DNA of 64,000 nt from Modestobacter sp. VKM Ac-2982 (GTDB lineage: Bacteria > Actinomycetota > Actinomycetes > Mycobacteriales > Geodermatophilaceae): positions 176,334 to 240,333 of the forward strand of contig NZ_JAPVBL010000007.1 of the NCBI RefSeq assembly GCF_026967935.1. The letters run 5' to 3'. How positions within the stretch are numbered: position 1 is the first letter of the stretch; every line of letters starts with the position of its first letter. The notes under the pieces were generated by a model that was not told the DNA's origin, made no database searches, and saw only the letters and a program-made list of their open reading frames with translations. Of the stretch, positions 25,915 to 34,368 are shown piece after piece. A program made the position numbers and the translations under genes.

Positions 25915-26368
25915 GCTGCGCTCGGGTCAGTTCAGCGAGACCCGAGAGCGCCAAGGGATAGCCGAGCACCCCGAGGCCGACGACGACGCCCCGGGCGACG
26001 GGGGAGATGTAGGAGTGGTGCCGGAACTCCTCGCGGGCGTGCACGTTCGAGATGTGCACCTCGACCACCGGCAGCTCCACCCCCTCGATCGCGTCCCGCA
26101 GCGCCACGGAGGTGTGCGCGTGGGCGCCCGGGTTGTAGACGGCGCCGATGGCCGTGCCGTCCCGGACGCGCCGGCCCCACTCGTGCACCCAGTCGATGAG
26201 CTGGCCCTCGTGGTTAGACTGCCGGAACTCCACGTCCAGCCCGAGGTCGGCCGCCCGTTCCCGGCACAGCTGCTCGACGTCGGCCAGCGTCGCCGATCCG
26301 TACACCGCCGGCTTGCGGGTCCCGAGCAGGTCGAGGTTCGGGCCGTTGAGCACGAGCACCGAGCTCAT
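25910..26368 (-). CDS. aroQ: Type II 3-dehydroquinate dehydratase
   Basis: 152 residues, full length for the type II enzyme, which interconverts 3-dehydroquinate and 3-dehydroshikimate. [19 protein letters not shown] holds the catalytic Tyr and Arg, RQSNHEG and [16 protein letters not shown] the substrate loop, and [17 protein letters not shown] the catalytic His. AGGAGG lies 7 nt before ATG 26368, which overlaps the phosphotriesterase-like stop (ATGA). Being last in a TRAP/shikimate dehydrogenase operon, it is probably the catabolic copy. Confidence 0.95.
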   Translation of the reverse strand: MSSVLVLNGPNLDLLGTRKPAVYGSATLADVEQLCRERAADLGLDVEFRQSNHEGQLIDWVHEWGRRVRDGTAIGAVYNPGAHAHTSVALRDAIEGVELPVVEVHISNVHAREEFRHHSYISPVARGVVVGLGVLGYPLALSGLAELTRAQR

Positions 26369-27402
26369 GACGTCCTCCTCAGGTGTGGGGTGAGCAGTCG
26401 AGCCGGGTTCACCACGGTCATCCGGTGGACGTCGTCCTCGCTGGCGCCGCCGGCGAGCAGCATCGGGACCACCCGCGTGGGGATGTTCTCGAAGCGCCAG
26501 TGCGGTGCGTGGACCGCGCGCCACGAGGGCGGCGTGACGCGGCTGAAGCAGGCCGCGTCGTGGGAGAGGACCATCCGGTCGGCGTAGCCCAGCCGCAGCA
26601 GCGCCAGCACGGTGGCGACCCGGCGCTCGTCGGGCAGGACGTGCTCCATCCCGAACCTGTCCATGCCGATGGTCGAGCCGGCGTCCATCAGCAGCCGGAG
26701 GTACGTGAGGTCCTCGGTGTCCCCGGAGTGGCCGATCACGACCCGGTCGAGGGGGACGCCGTGCTCCCGCAGGAAGGCCTGCTGCTCCAGCCCGTTGCGC
26801 AGCGCGGGCCGGCTGTGGGTGGTGATCGGGACGCCGGTCTGCTGGTGGGCCACCGCGGCGGCCGTCATCACCCGGGCGACGTCGGTGGTGATGCCCTCCT
26901 CGTCGGTGACCACCTTGAGCATCCCGGCCCGCACGCCGGTGCCGGCGATGCCCTCCTCGATGTCCTGGACGAAGAACTCGATGAGCGGGTCGGGGCCGTC
27001 GACCAGCAGCCCCGGCCCGTGGGTGCGGAAGAAGGGCGGCAGCACGTTCGAGGTGTAGTAGCCGGTCGAGGCGATCAGGTGCACCGGAGCCCGTTCGGCC
27101 ACCGGCACCAGTCGGGCGACGTCCCGGCCGAGGCCCAGGACGGTCAGGTCGACCACCGTCCGGACGCCGAGGTCGCGCAACCGGGTCAGGGCGGTGACGG
27201 CCCGGTCGACGGCGGTGTCCGGCTCCCACTCCGGGTGCGGGTGGTTGAGGTCGAGCTCCGGGCTGCCGACGAAGACGTGCTCGTGCACCAGCGTCGACCC
27301 GAGCTGGTCGGGGTGCACCGGGCCCCGGAAGGTCTGCACCACCGCCCCGGGGCGCTCCTGCGCGGAGTCGCCCCGGGGCTGGGTGCGGAGAGCGTCGGTC
27401 AC
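26365..27402 (-). CDS. Phosphotriesterase-family (PTE/PLL) metal hydrolase
   Basis: 345 residues of the amidohydrolase superfamily. TLVHEHVF gives the first HxH pair, [11 protein letters not shown] the bridging Lys (about 164), PITTHSRP and [11 protein letters not shown] two further His, and VLSHDAACF the Asp. All binuclear-site residues are therefore present. Relatives are lactonases, phosphotriesterases and carboxylesterases. Inside this operon a lactone or ester of quinate/shikimate is a reasonable but unproven substrate. GTG 27402 overlaps the dctP stop (GTGA). Confidence 0.9.
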   Translation of the reverse strand: MTDALRTQPRGDSAQERPGAVVQTFRGPVHPDQLGSTLVHEHVFVGSPELDLNHPHPEWEPDTAVDRAVTALTRLRDLGVRTVVDLTVLGLGRDVARLVPVAERAPVHLIASTGYYTSNVLPPFFRTHGPGLLVDGPDPLIEFFVQDIEEGIAGTGVRAGMLKVVTDEEGITTDVARVMTAAAVAHQQTGVPITTHSRPALRNGLEQQAFLREHGVPLDRVVIGHSGDTEDLTYLRLLMDAGSTIGMDRFGMEHVLPDERRVATVLALLRLGYADRMVLSHDAACFSRVTPPSWRAVHAPHWRFENIPTRVVPMLLAGGASEDDVHRMTVVNPARLLTPHLRRTS

Positions 27403-28430
27403 TCGGCCGAGTTGCGGATCGCCTCGTAGACGCCGAGCTGCTCCTCGCTCAGGTTGGCCCGCAGGTACTCCTCGGCCTGGGTGCGGAAGGCGTCGACGTC
27501 CACGTCCTCCACGACCTCGAACTCCCCGCCGGAGGTCCACTCGTCGAGGACCTGCTGCTCGTCCTCCGCGACGCACTCGGGGACCTGCTCGACGGCCGCG
27601 GCCACCGCGGCGTCGAGCGCCTCCCGCTGCTCGTCGGAGAGCTCCTCGACGCCCGGGCCGGCGATGACCAGGTTGGAGTTCTCCTGGTGCGCGGACAGGC
27701 TCAGGTAGTCCTGCACCTCACCCAGGTTCTGGGCGTCGATGTTGACGATCGGGTTCTCCTGACCGTCGACGATGCCCTGCTGCAGCGCCAGGTACAGCTC
27801 CTCGTAGGCCACCTCGGTCGGGTCCGCGCCGAGGGCGCGGGCGTTCATCAGGTACTGCGGCGAGTTGGGGAACCGCATCCGCAGGCCTTCCAGGTCGGCG
27901 GGCTCGCGGATGGGCTGGCCGGCGGTGAAGTGCCGGGCGCCGGCGGACCAGGCCCCGAGCACGCTCGCGCCGGTGGAGTCGGCGAACCCCTGGGTCAGCT
28001 CGTCGGACGCCTCGCTGCCGAAGTACCGGGCGAGGTGCTCGCCGTCGTCGAAGGCGTAGGCCGCGTCGACGACGCTCATCGGCTCGTAGACCGCCCCGAG
28101 CGCGGAGGCGCCCTGGATGTCGAGGTCGATGTCGCCGGAGATCACCGACTGGATGCGGTCGGCGTCGCCGCCGAGCTGGCTGCTCGGGAAGAGCTCCACG
28201 GTCACGCCGACGTCGGCGGCCTCGACCTCGTCGGCGATGACCTGCGCACCGCACCGGTGCTGCGGCTGTGCCTCGGTGTAGCTGTGCGCGAGCGTCAGCT
28301 CCACCTCACCGCCGCCACCACCGGCGTCCCCGCCGCCGGCGTCGTCACCGCCGCAGGCGGTGGCGAGCAGGAGCGGGAGCAGGGCGGAGGCCGCGAGGAG
28401 CGGGCGCTTGGGGAGGGGACGGTTGGGCAT
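27399..28430 (-). CDS. dctP: TRAP transporter substrate-binding lipoprotein (DctP type)
   Basis: 343 residues. The signal peptide has the lipobox LLATACGG, then a Gly-rich linker ([11 protein letters not shown]). The DctP fold is marked by [38 protein letters not shown] and [13 protein letters not shown] with the conserved Arg that binds a carboxylate. GYQEN-like region: [16 protein letters not shown]. Being a lipoprotein suits a Gram-positive envelope. The carboxylate ligand is probably quinate, shikimate or dehydroshikimate, judging by the enzymes in the operon. ATG 28430 follows AAGGGA. Confidence 0.93.
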   Translation of the reverse strand: MPNRPLPKRPLLAASALLPLLLATACGGDDAGGGDAGGGGGEVELTLAHSYTEAQPQHRCGAQVIADEVEAADVGVTVELFPSSQLGGDADRIQSVISGDIDLDIQGASALGAVYEPMSVVDAAYAFDDGEHLARYFGSEASDELTQGFADSTGASVLGAWSAGARHFTAGQPIREPADLEGLRMRFPNSPQYLMNARALGADPTEVAYEELYLALQQGIVDGQENPIVNIDAQNLGEVQDYLSLSAHQENSNLVIAGPGVEELSDEQREALDAAVAAAVEQVPECVAEDEQQVLDEWTSGGEFEVVEDVDVDAFRTQAEEYLRANLSEEQLGVYEAIRNSAE

Positions 28431-28453
28431 GGTCTTTCCCTTCGTTGGGATTC

Positions 28454-29416
28454 TCAGTGCTCGGTCGGGTGGGTCTGGCTGAGCGGTCGTGCGGGGTCGG
28501 GCGTTGGGGCGTCGCCGTCGATCTCGGCGGCGACGAGCTCGTCGAAGTCGGCGAACATGGCCGGTCGTGCCGCGGCACGGCCGATGAAGAGCTCGAAGGA
28601 GTCGGCGGCCTGGTTGACGGCCATCCCGGCGCCGGTCATCACCCGGCACCCCAGGGCGGTCGCCTCCCGCACGAGCTGGGTCAGCAGCGGTCGGTAGACG
28701 ATGTCGGCGACCCAGAGGTCGGCGCGCAGCAGGTCGACGGGCACCGGGGTGCCGGGGTGGGCCGCCATCCCCATCGGGGTGGCGTTCACCAGACCCGATG
28801 CGCCGGCGAGCAGGCCGGGAAGCTCCTCCGGCGGGAAGACCGCTGCCGGGACCCGGCTGCCGGCTGCAGCCAGCGCGCCGATCAGCTGTTCGGCGCGCAC
28901 CGCGTCGCGGTCGACGACCGACAGCTGCTGGACGCCCTGGCCGACGAGGGCGTGCGCGACCGCGCCTCCCGCGCCGCCCGCGCCGATGAGGACGACACGC
29001 TCCAGCCCGACCCCGGGCAGCCCGGCCTGCAGAGCAGCGGCGAAGCCGGTCACGTCGGTGTTGTGACCCCGCGTGCGACCGTCCTCGATCACGATCGTGT
29101 TGATCGCGCCGATGGCGGCGGCCTCCGGCGCCAGGTCGTCGACGAGTGGTGCCATCACCTGCTTGACCGGGTGGGTGACGTTGAGCCCGTCGAAGCCGAG
29201 CTCGACCGCGGCGCGCAGCAGGCGCCGCAGGTGGTCCCGCTGCAGGGCGTCGTCCGGCAGCTCGACGGTCTTGTAGGTGTAGCGCAGGCCCTGCCGGGCG
29301 CCCTCCCGCTCGTGCAGCTCGGGGGAGAGCGAGGGCCCGATGCCCTGCCCGAGGAGCCCGGCGAGGAAGGACCGGCGGGGGGCGGGTGCGCCCGTCTGCG
29401 GTGCGGAGCCGGTCAC
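28454..29416 (-). CDS. aroE: Shikimate/quinate dehydrogenase, probably NAD-dependent and catabolic
   Basis: 320 residues. The substrate domain has GPSLSPELHE, GLNVTHPVKQ (catalytic Lys 85) and GHNTDVTGF (Asp 121). The dinucleotide motif is IGAGGAGGAV and the strand after it ends VVDRD: an Asp here, not the Arg-rich loop of NADP enzymes, argues for NAD and thus an oxidative role. SHIK family GMAAHP and GAGMAVNQAADSFELF close the protein. GTG 29416 overlaps the dctM stop. It would oxidise shikimate or quinate entering through the TRAP system. Confidence 0.94.
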   Translation of the reverse strand: MTGSAPQTGAPAPRRSFLAGLLGQGIGPSLSPELHEREGARQGLRYTYKTVELPDDALQRDHLRRLLRAAVELGFDGLNVTHPVKQVMAPLVDDLAPEAAAIGAINTIVIEDGRTRGHNTDVTGFAAALQAGLPGVGLERVVLIGAGGAGGAVAHALVGQGVQQLSVVDRDAVRAEQLIGALAAAGSRVPAAVFPPEELPGLLAGASGLVNATPMGMAAHPGTPVPVDLLRADLWVADIVYRPLLTQLVREATALGCRVMTGAGMAVNQAADSFELFIGRAAARPAMFADFDELVAAEIDGDAPTPDPARPLSQTHPTEH

Positions 29417-30687
29417 AGGCCCAGCACCCCCGGCAGCCAGAGGACCGCGTCGGGGAAGGCGATGATCAGGCCGAGGATCACCACGAGCGGGACGATGAAC
29501 GGCAGGCAGCCGCGGAACACCTCGCTGACCTTCGTATCGGCCACCGAGCTGAGGACGTAGAGCACGGTGCCGACCGGTGGGGTGAGCAGGCCGATCATCA
29601 GCGCGACGATCATCAGCACGCCGAGCACGATCGGGTCGACGCCGAAGCTCGCGCTGATCGGCAGCAGGATCGGCACGACCAGCACCAGGACGGCGGTCGG
29701 GTCCACCACCGTGCCCAGGACCAGCATCAGGATCGCGGTCATCAGCAGGAAGACCGTGGCGTTCTCGGTGAACCCGAAGACGTTCTCGGCCAGCATCTGG
29801 GGAACCCGCTCGCGGGCCAGGATGTAGCCGAGCAGGGACGCCGAGGAGACGATCAGCATGATCGCGCCGGTCGTCGTCACCGTCTCGGTGAGCACCTTCG
29901 GCAGTTCCCGGACCTTCAGGCTCCGGTAGGCCAGGCAGAGCAGCAGCATGTAGGCGACGCCGACGGCCGCGGCCTCGGTGGGCGTGAAGAAGCCGCCCAG
30001 GATGCCGCCCAGGATGATCACCGGGGCGAGGATCGGGCCGATCACCCGTCGTCCGGTGACGACCAGCTGGCGCATCGAGAAGTCGGTCCGGACGATGTCC
30101 GGCTGCTTGCGCACCAGGATGAAGACGACGACGCACAGGCCGAAGGCCATCAGCAGCGCCGGCACGACGGAGGCGGCGAACAGCCCACCGGTCGAGACCG
30201 CGGCCAGCCCGGCGAAGATGACCGCGGGGATGCTCGGCGGCATCACCGGCGCGATCAGCGAGGCGGCACCGGTGACGCCCAGACCGAAGCGGAGCGGGTA
30301 CCCGTTGCGCACCATGGCCGGGATCTGGATCTTCCCCAGGGCTGCGGCGTCGGCCACGGCCGAGCCGCTCATCCAGGAAAAGCCGAGGCTCACGCCGACG
30401 CTCACGTAGCCCAGACCGCCGCGCACCCGGCCCAGCAGCGCCAGGGCGAAGTCGAAGAGCCGGTCGGCGATGCCGCCCCGGTTGGCGATGACGCCGAGCA
30501 GGATGAACAAGGGCACCGCGAGCAGCGGGAAGCTGGCCGTCGCGTTGACGATCAGTCGGAGGCTGAGGCCGAGGGACTGTCCGGTGAGCAGCATGTAGGC
30601 CAGCGAGGGACCGAGGAACGCGAACGCCACCGGGACCCGGATGAAGAGCAGGGCGACGATCGCGATGGTCAGCAGCAGGAGGCTCAT
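29413..30687 (-). CDS. dctM: TRAP transporter large permease (DctM)
   Basis: 424 residues with about 12 hydrophobic segments. Family marks include FPLLAVPLFILLGVI, SGSAVADAAALG, APVMPPSIPAVIFA and GGFFTPTEAAAVGVAYMLL. It forms the sodium-driven transport path of the TRAP system together with DctQ and the lipoprotein DctP. ATG 30687 overlaps the dctQ stop (ATGA). An insertion of the shikimate dehydrogenase gene separates it from dctP. Confidence 0.96.
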   Translation of the reverse strand: MSLLLLTIAIVALLFIRVPVAFAFLGPSLAYMLLTGQSLGLSLRLIVNATASFPLLAVPLFILLGVIANRGGIADRLFDFALALLGRVRGGLGYVSVGVSLGFSWMSGSAVADAAALGKIQIPAMVRNGYPLRFGLGVTGAASLIAPVMPPSIPAVIFAGLAAVSTGGLFAASVVPALLMAFGLCVVVFILVRKQPDIVRTDFSMRQLVVTGRRVIGPILAPVIILGGILGGFFTPTEAAAVGVAYMLLLCLAYRSLKVRELPKVLTETVTTTGAIMLIVSSASLLGYILARERVPQMLAENVFGFTENATVFLLMTAILMLVLGTVVDPTAVLVLVVPILLPISASFGVDPIVLGVLMIVALMIGLLTPPVGTVLYVLSSVADTKVSEVFRGCLPFIVPLVVILGLIIAFPDAVLWLPGVLGL

Positions 30688-31223
30688 GCCGGCCGCACCT
30701 CCGTCGTCCCGACCGGAGCCGGCACGCCGCGGACGGCGAAGACCACCGCGGCCACGGCGCCGCGGATCGCGGTGCTGAGGAAGCCGAGGAAGGGGAAGAG
30801 GTACAGGAAGGTCAGCGGCATCCGCAGGGACGGCGACTTGAGCTGCCCCTGGGAGGACATCAGCTCCCACGCCTCCGCCGCGAAGCCGGCGCCGATCACC
30901 GCGACGATCGCACTGGCCAGGACCCGTACGAAGCGGACGACCTTGGGGTTCTTCACGTTGTCGACCAGCTGCAGGGCGATGTGGGAGTCGGTGGTGACCA
31001 ACACCCCGGCCACCGTGAACGTGACCCACACCAGGCAGAACCGCGCCAGCTCGCCGGTCCACGACCAGCCGCCGACCGGCAGGTAGCGCTGGGCGGCCTG
31101 CACGAGCACCAGCACGAACAGCACCGCCAGCGCCGTCGCGGCCAGCCCGAGCTCCACCTTCGTGATCACCGAGATCCACGCCGGTCCCCGCCGGGCGGTG
31201 GTACTCCCGCCAGCTCCGGTCAT
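30684..31223 (-). CDS. dctQ: TRAP transporter small permease (DctQ)
   Basis: 179 residues, four membrane segments: LAATALAVLFVLVLVQAA, LARFCLVWVTFTVAGVLV, VRVLASAIVAVIGAGFAAEA and LTFLYLFPFLGFLSTAI. The motif SWTGELARFCLVW is the DctQ signature. GGAGGGGG precedes ATG 31223. It is the first gene of the six-gene operon running down to aroQ and is divergent from the LacI regulator. Confidence 0.93.
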   Translation of the reverse strand: MTGAGGSTTARRGPAWISVITKVELGLAATALAVLFVLVLVQAAQRYLPVGGWSWTGELARFCLVWVTFTVAGVLVTTDSHIALQLVDNVKNPKVVRFVRVLASAIVAVIGAGFAAEAWELMSSQGQLKSPSLRMPLTFLYLFPFLGFLSTAIRGAVAAVVFAVRGVPAPVGTTEVRPA

Positions 31224-31297
31224 CGTCAGCCCCCTCCACCTGCTCCTGTGCTGCCCGTCACAGCACCGGGGGACCGTACGAAGGTCAGCCGTCAGAC

Positions 31298-31336
31298 GGC
31301 AAACGGTTGCCATGTGTTGCCAGATCCTCGTAACCT
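31298..31336 (+). promoter_or_regulatory. LacI-type operator overlapping the promoter of the LacI gene
   Basis: GGCAAACGGTTGCC (31298-31311) is a LacI-family palindrome with a central CG and one mismatched pair. It overlaps TTGCCA (31307-31312), which with TAACCT (31331-31336) forms a promoter with an 18-bp spacer. The operator is 75 bp before the dctQ start, so it can serve both divergent units. The transcript start near 31343 leaves almost no leader. Confidence 0.7.
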
Positions 31337-31345
31337 GACCGTGAT

Positions 31346-32359
31346 GTGCACATGAGGAGCTCGACGATCTACGACGTGGCTCAGGCCGCCGGCGTCGCGA
31401 CGTCCACGGTGTCGCGGGCGTTCAGCAACCCGGACCGGGTCGGGGCGGCGACGCGGGAGCACGTCCTGGAGGTCGCCCGCCGCCTCGGCTACCAGCCCAA
31501 CCCGCACGCCCGGGCGCTGGTGTCCCGCCGGACGCGCACCGTGGCGATGGTGGTCTCGGACATCACCAACCCGCACTTCTTCGAGCTCATCCGCGGTGCG
31601 GAGATGCGCGCCAAGGCCTCCGGCTACACGCTCGTGCTGGTCAACGCGGAGGAGTCCCCGCGGATCGAGCTGGAGCAGATCCACCGGCTGACCCGGTCGG
31701 TCGACGGCTTCCTGCTGGCCGCCAGCCGTCAGCCCGCGGAGGACCTCCTCCAGTTGGCCGCCGGCCACCGCGTGGTCGTGGTCAACCGCCGGGTGCCCGG
31801 ACTCGCCAGCGTCGTGCTGGAGCACGCCGAGGGTTGCCGGCAGATGGTCGCCCACCTGGCGTCCCTCGGACACGACTCGGTCGTCTACCTCGCCGGCCCG
31901 CGCAACTCGTGGATGGCCGCCAGTCGCTGGGCGGCGATCCGTGCGGCCGCGGCGGAGCTGGGGCTGCGTGCGCAGCGGATGGGGCCGTTCGCGCCGACCG
32001 TGGCCAGCGGGGGTGCGGCCGCCGACGCGGCGCTGACCACCGGAGCGACCGCGGCCATCGCGCACAACGACCTGCTCGCGATCGGCGTCCTGCGGCGCCT
32101 GGCCGACCGCGGGATCCAGGTGCCGCAGGACGTCAGCGTGGTCGGGTTCGACGACATCTTCGCCGCCGACCTGTGCACCCCGACCCTGACCACGCTCGGT
32201 GGTGCGCACGCCGACGTCGGACGCGCGGCGGTCGAGATCCTGCTGAACTCGATGGAGCAGCCTCGGGACCACGCCCCCGAACTGGTCGTGCCCTCGGAGC
32301 TCATCCTGCGCAGGTCGACCGGGGTCCCCGGCCGGTCCCGGGGTCAGCGACCGGCCTGA
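31346..32359 (+). CDS. LacI family regulator of the TRAP/shikimate operon
   Basis: 337 residues from GTG 31346 (ATG 31352 is an alternative). The HTH and hinge read TIYDVAQAAGVATSTVSRAF, RVGAATREHVLEVARRLGY and QPNPHARALVSRRT, including the minor-groove hinge Leu-type region (ARAL). The periplasmic-binding-like domain has VAMVVSDITNPHFFELIRG and GFDDIFAADLCTPTLTTL. It probably represses both itself and dctQMaroEdctP-PTE-aroQ through the palindrome at 31298; the inducer may be a shikimate-pathway acid (inference). Confidence 0.93.
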   Translation: MHMRSSTIYDVAQAAGVATSTVSRAFSNPDRVGAATREHVLEVARRLGYQPNPHARALVSRRTRTVAMVVSDITNPHFFELIRGAEMRAKASGYTLVLVNAEESPRIELEQIHRLTRSVDGFLLAASRQPAEDLLQLAAGHRVVVVNRRVPGLASVVLEHAEGCRQMVAHLASLGHDSVVYLAGPRNSWMAASRWAAIRAAAAELGLRAQRMGPFAPTVASGGAAADAALTTGATAAIAHNDLLAIGVLRRLADRGIQVPQDVSVVGFDDIFAADLCTPTLTTLGGAHADVGRAAVEILLNSMEQPRDHAPELVVPSELILRRSTGVPGRSRGQRPA

Positions 32360-32396
32360 CCGGCGAGCGGTCGGGCCGGTCGGCACGACCACCGGG

Positions 32397-32831
32397 TCAG
32401 GGGAGGGGCGCGGGGATCCCGAGGTCCTCGAGTGCGGCGTGCACCTGCCGGGCATGCCGGTGGGCGTAGCGCAGGGCGGGGCTCCCCGGAGGGCGTTCCT
32501 CGACGATCACCGGCAGGCCGCGGGCGGCCAGCTGGTCGGCCACCGCCCGGGTCGTCGCGGCGTCGTCGGTGAACGAGAAGCCCGTGGTCGTGCCGGCCCA
32601 CTTCCGTCGGTCGAGGGCGACCAGGCCGGTCAGGACGACGGCCGGTCCGAGCGCGGCCCCGATCGCCGGTGGCCGGCCCGTCCTCCGCGACGCCAGCGCA
32701 CCGGTGGCCGCCGCGACCAGGCAGGCTCCACCGAGCGCGCTGAACCCGACGGCGTTCAGCCGGGCGGTACGCAGGAAGTGGCGCCGGGGGAGCCGGTCGC
32801 GCGCGCTGAGGACGGCGTGCGGACGCTCCAT
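32397..32831 (-). CDS. Two-segment membrane protein, function unknown
   Basis: 144 residues. Two hydrophobic stretches (FSALGGACLVAAATGAL and IGAALGPAVVLTGLVAL) precede a soluble C-terminal half with TTRAVADQLAARGLPVIVEE, which reads like a small mixed alpha/beta domain. No family recognised. I use ATG 32831 with a weak GGGGA upstream; an in-frame GTG at 32867 is possible. CCTGACC and GGTCAGG copies lie at the ends of this gene and the convergent LacI gene. Confidence 0.6.
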   Translation of the reverse strand: MERPHAVLSARDRLPRRHFLRTARLNAVGFSALGGACLVAAATGALASRRTGRPPAIGAALGPAVVLTGLVALDRRKWAGTTTGFSFTDDAATTRAVADQLAARGLPVIVEERPPGSPALRYAHRHARQVHAALEDLGIPAPLP

Positions 32832-32881
32832 CCCGACACTGTCCCCGACCGCACCGTCGTCCTCCACTGCGCATGGCCTCG

Positions 32882-32917
32882 CGCGTTGGCCGCGTTGGCC
32901 GCGTTGGCCGCGTCGGC
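32882..32917. repeat. Short tandem repeat of 9 bp
   Basis: Three exact copies of GCGTTGGCC and a fourth diverged one (GCGTCGGCA) lie head to tail between two divergent membrane-protein genes. The 9-bp period keeps frame, but neither strand looks coding here. Confidence 0.7.
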
Positions 32918-32987
32918 AGATGGGAGGAGAGTGGTGGCGAGCGTGTGCACGAGGATGGTTGGCACAGACGTCGAGGGAGGACTGGCC

Positions 32988-33344
32988 ATGGCCCCCTCTT
33001 CTCCGGGAGCGTGCGTGCTGACCGCTGTCTCGCTCGTGAGCGTCCTGGGCTACTCGGCCTGGCAGGGCCCGGCCGTCTGGGCGGACAGTGGCTCGGTCGC
33101 CCTCATCCTGTTCGGAGTGCCGACGGTGTTCGCGGCCGTGGCGCTGTGGGTCGAGTGCGCCAGCCGGACGATGCTGGCCCCGGCGGTGGTCTCGGTCCTG
33201 GCGGTGGCGTCACTGGTGTGGTCGCTGGTCACGGCGCTCGGCGTCGGTTTCGGGCTCCTGGTGCCCTCGCTCCTCCTGGTGGTCGCCGCGATGATCTCCT
33301 GGGTCGACCGGCGGCCGGGTCGCGCCGAGCCCTCGCGGACCTGA
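32988..33344 (+). CDS. Small integral membrane protein, function unknown
   Basis: 118 residues, mostly hydrophobic: CVLTAVSLVSVLGYSAW, VALILFGVPTVFAAVALWV, VVSVLAVASLVWSLVTAL and FGLLVPSLLLVVAAMISWV suggest four membrane segments, with a basic C-terminus (DRRPGRAEPSR). GGGAGG lies 8 nt before ATG 32988. No named family is recognised. Confidence 0.7.
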   Translation: MAPSSPGACVLTAVSLVSVLGYSAWQGPAVWADSGSVALILFGVPTVFAAVALWVECASRTMLAPAVVSVLAVASLVWSLVTALGVGFGLLVPSLLLVVAAMISWVDRRPGRAEPSRT

Positions 33345-33355
33345 TCGAGGTCCGC
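33335..33355 (+). terminator. Hairpin at the end of the small membrane-protein gene
   Basis: GCGGACCT and AGGTCCGC are perfect 8-bp arms with a 5-nt loop; the TGA stop sits at the loop edge. Confidence 0.65.
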
Positions 33356-33402
33356 TCTCCCGGGCATCCGCCGGCCGCGCTGACCTGCCAGGACGACGGG
33401 GA

Positions 33403-34242
33403 TCAGCGGTCGCGGACGCCCTGTTCCCGGTCAGCGGCGAGCGCGCCCAGCAGCTGGACCGCGTCGGCGTCGGTGGAGCCGGGGACGGCGAGGTAGACGA
33501 CGAGCTGCTGGCCGGGCGAACTGCGCACGTCGAGGGTCTGCATGCGCAGGGTCAGCCGGCCGACGTCGGGGTGCAGGAACGTCTTGACCTCCGCGCTCTT
33601 CCCCCGCGCCTCCTGCCGGGCCCAGATCCGCCTGAACTCAGGACTCTCGTCGGTCAGGTGGCGGACCAGGTGCCGGGCGCGGGGATCGTCGGGCAGAGCC
33701 CCGTACTGCAGCCGGAAGCCCGCCACCGTGTTGACCGCCGCCCGCGACCAGTCGGCGTAGAACTGCCTGGCGGCCGGGTCGAGGAACACGTTCAGCAGCA
33801 GGTTGTCCGAGTGGGTCAGCGGTGCCAGCAGTGCCGCACCCAGCCGGTTGCGCGCCAGCACGTCGTAGGTCCGGCCGAGCACGAACGCGGGGTTCCCCGG
33901 CCAGGCGTCCATGAGCTGCACGAGGTCGGGGTCGACCCGTTCCGGGGACCGGTCGGTGAGCGGGCGGGGTGCGATGTCGGCCAGCCGGTACAGATGCAGG
34001 CGTGCGTCGTCGCCGAGCAGCAACACGCTGCTGAGCGCGTCCAGCACCTGCACCGACGGGTGGCGCTCGCGGCCCTGCTCCAGCCGGACGTAGTAGTCGA
34101 CGCTCACCCCCGCCAGCAGCGCCACCTCTTCGCGGCGCAGTCCTGGGACCCGGCGGTTCAGCCCCGGCGCGAGCGCCAGCTGGGCGGGCGTGACCAGCGC
34201 CCGGTGCGCGCGGAGGAACTCACCCAGTTCGCCTGCTGACAT
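33403..34242 (-). CDS. XRE-type regulator with MmyB-like ligand domain
   Basis: 279 residues. The HTH reads GLRREEVALLAGVSVDYYVR then LEQGRERHPSVQVLDALS, the standard pattern of this actinobacterial family. The C-terminal domain (about 95-275, MmyB-like) has DAWPGNPAFVLGRTYDVLA and NLLLNVFLDPAARQFYADW and binds fatty-acyl-like ligands in a known structure. It is divergent from an SDR gene, the usual arrangement for this family. A perfect 8-bp inverted repeat lies between the two starts. Confidence 0.92.
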   Translation of the reverse strand: MSAGELGEFLRAHRALVTPAQLALAPGLNRRVPGLRREEVALLAGVSVDYYVRLEQGRERHPSVQVLDALSSVLLLGDDARLHLYRLADIAPRPLTDRSPERVDPDLVQLMDAWPGNPAFVLGRTYDVLARNRLGAALLAPLTHSDNLLLNVFLDPAARQFYADWSRAAVNTVAGFRLQYGALPDDPRARHLVRHLTDESPEFRRIWARQEARGKSAEVKTFLHPDVGRLTLRMQTLDVRSSPGQQLVVYLAVPGSTDADAVQLLGALAADREQGVRDR

Positions 34243-34271
34243 GCCCCCGACCGTAGGTGCCGGGGAGGCCG

Positions 34272-34296
34272 CCTGGGTGGGAGCCGTGCACCCAGG
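34272..34296. promoter_or_regulatory. Inverted repeat between the MmyB-type regulator and the SDR gene
   Basis: CCTGGGTG and CACCCAGG are perfect 8-bp arms separated by 9 bp, 30 bp from the regulator start and 73 bp from the SDR start. It is a candidate operator for the MmyB-type protein; no other strong dyad is seen in this gap. Confidence 0.55.
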
Positions 34297-34368
34297 AGGA
34301 CGGCGGCACCTCGCAGCCGACCTGTCCGGACGACGGTGGCGGCACACCCCGGACGCAGGAGGAGCACC

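Noticed and set aside
26365..27402. Organophosphate-degrading enzyme
   Set aside because: The family also holds lactonases and esterases, and the operon context is carbon catabolism, so only the family name is given.
28454..30136. Fusion of the TRAP permease and shikimate dehydrogenase suggested by a 560-codon frame
   Set aside because: The upstream part is the out-of-frame shadow of dctM; the true gene begins at the GTG that overlaps the dctM stop.
32882..32917. CRISPR-like repeat
   Set aside because: Units are 9 bp, contiguous and without spacers.
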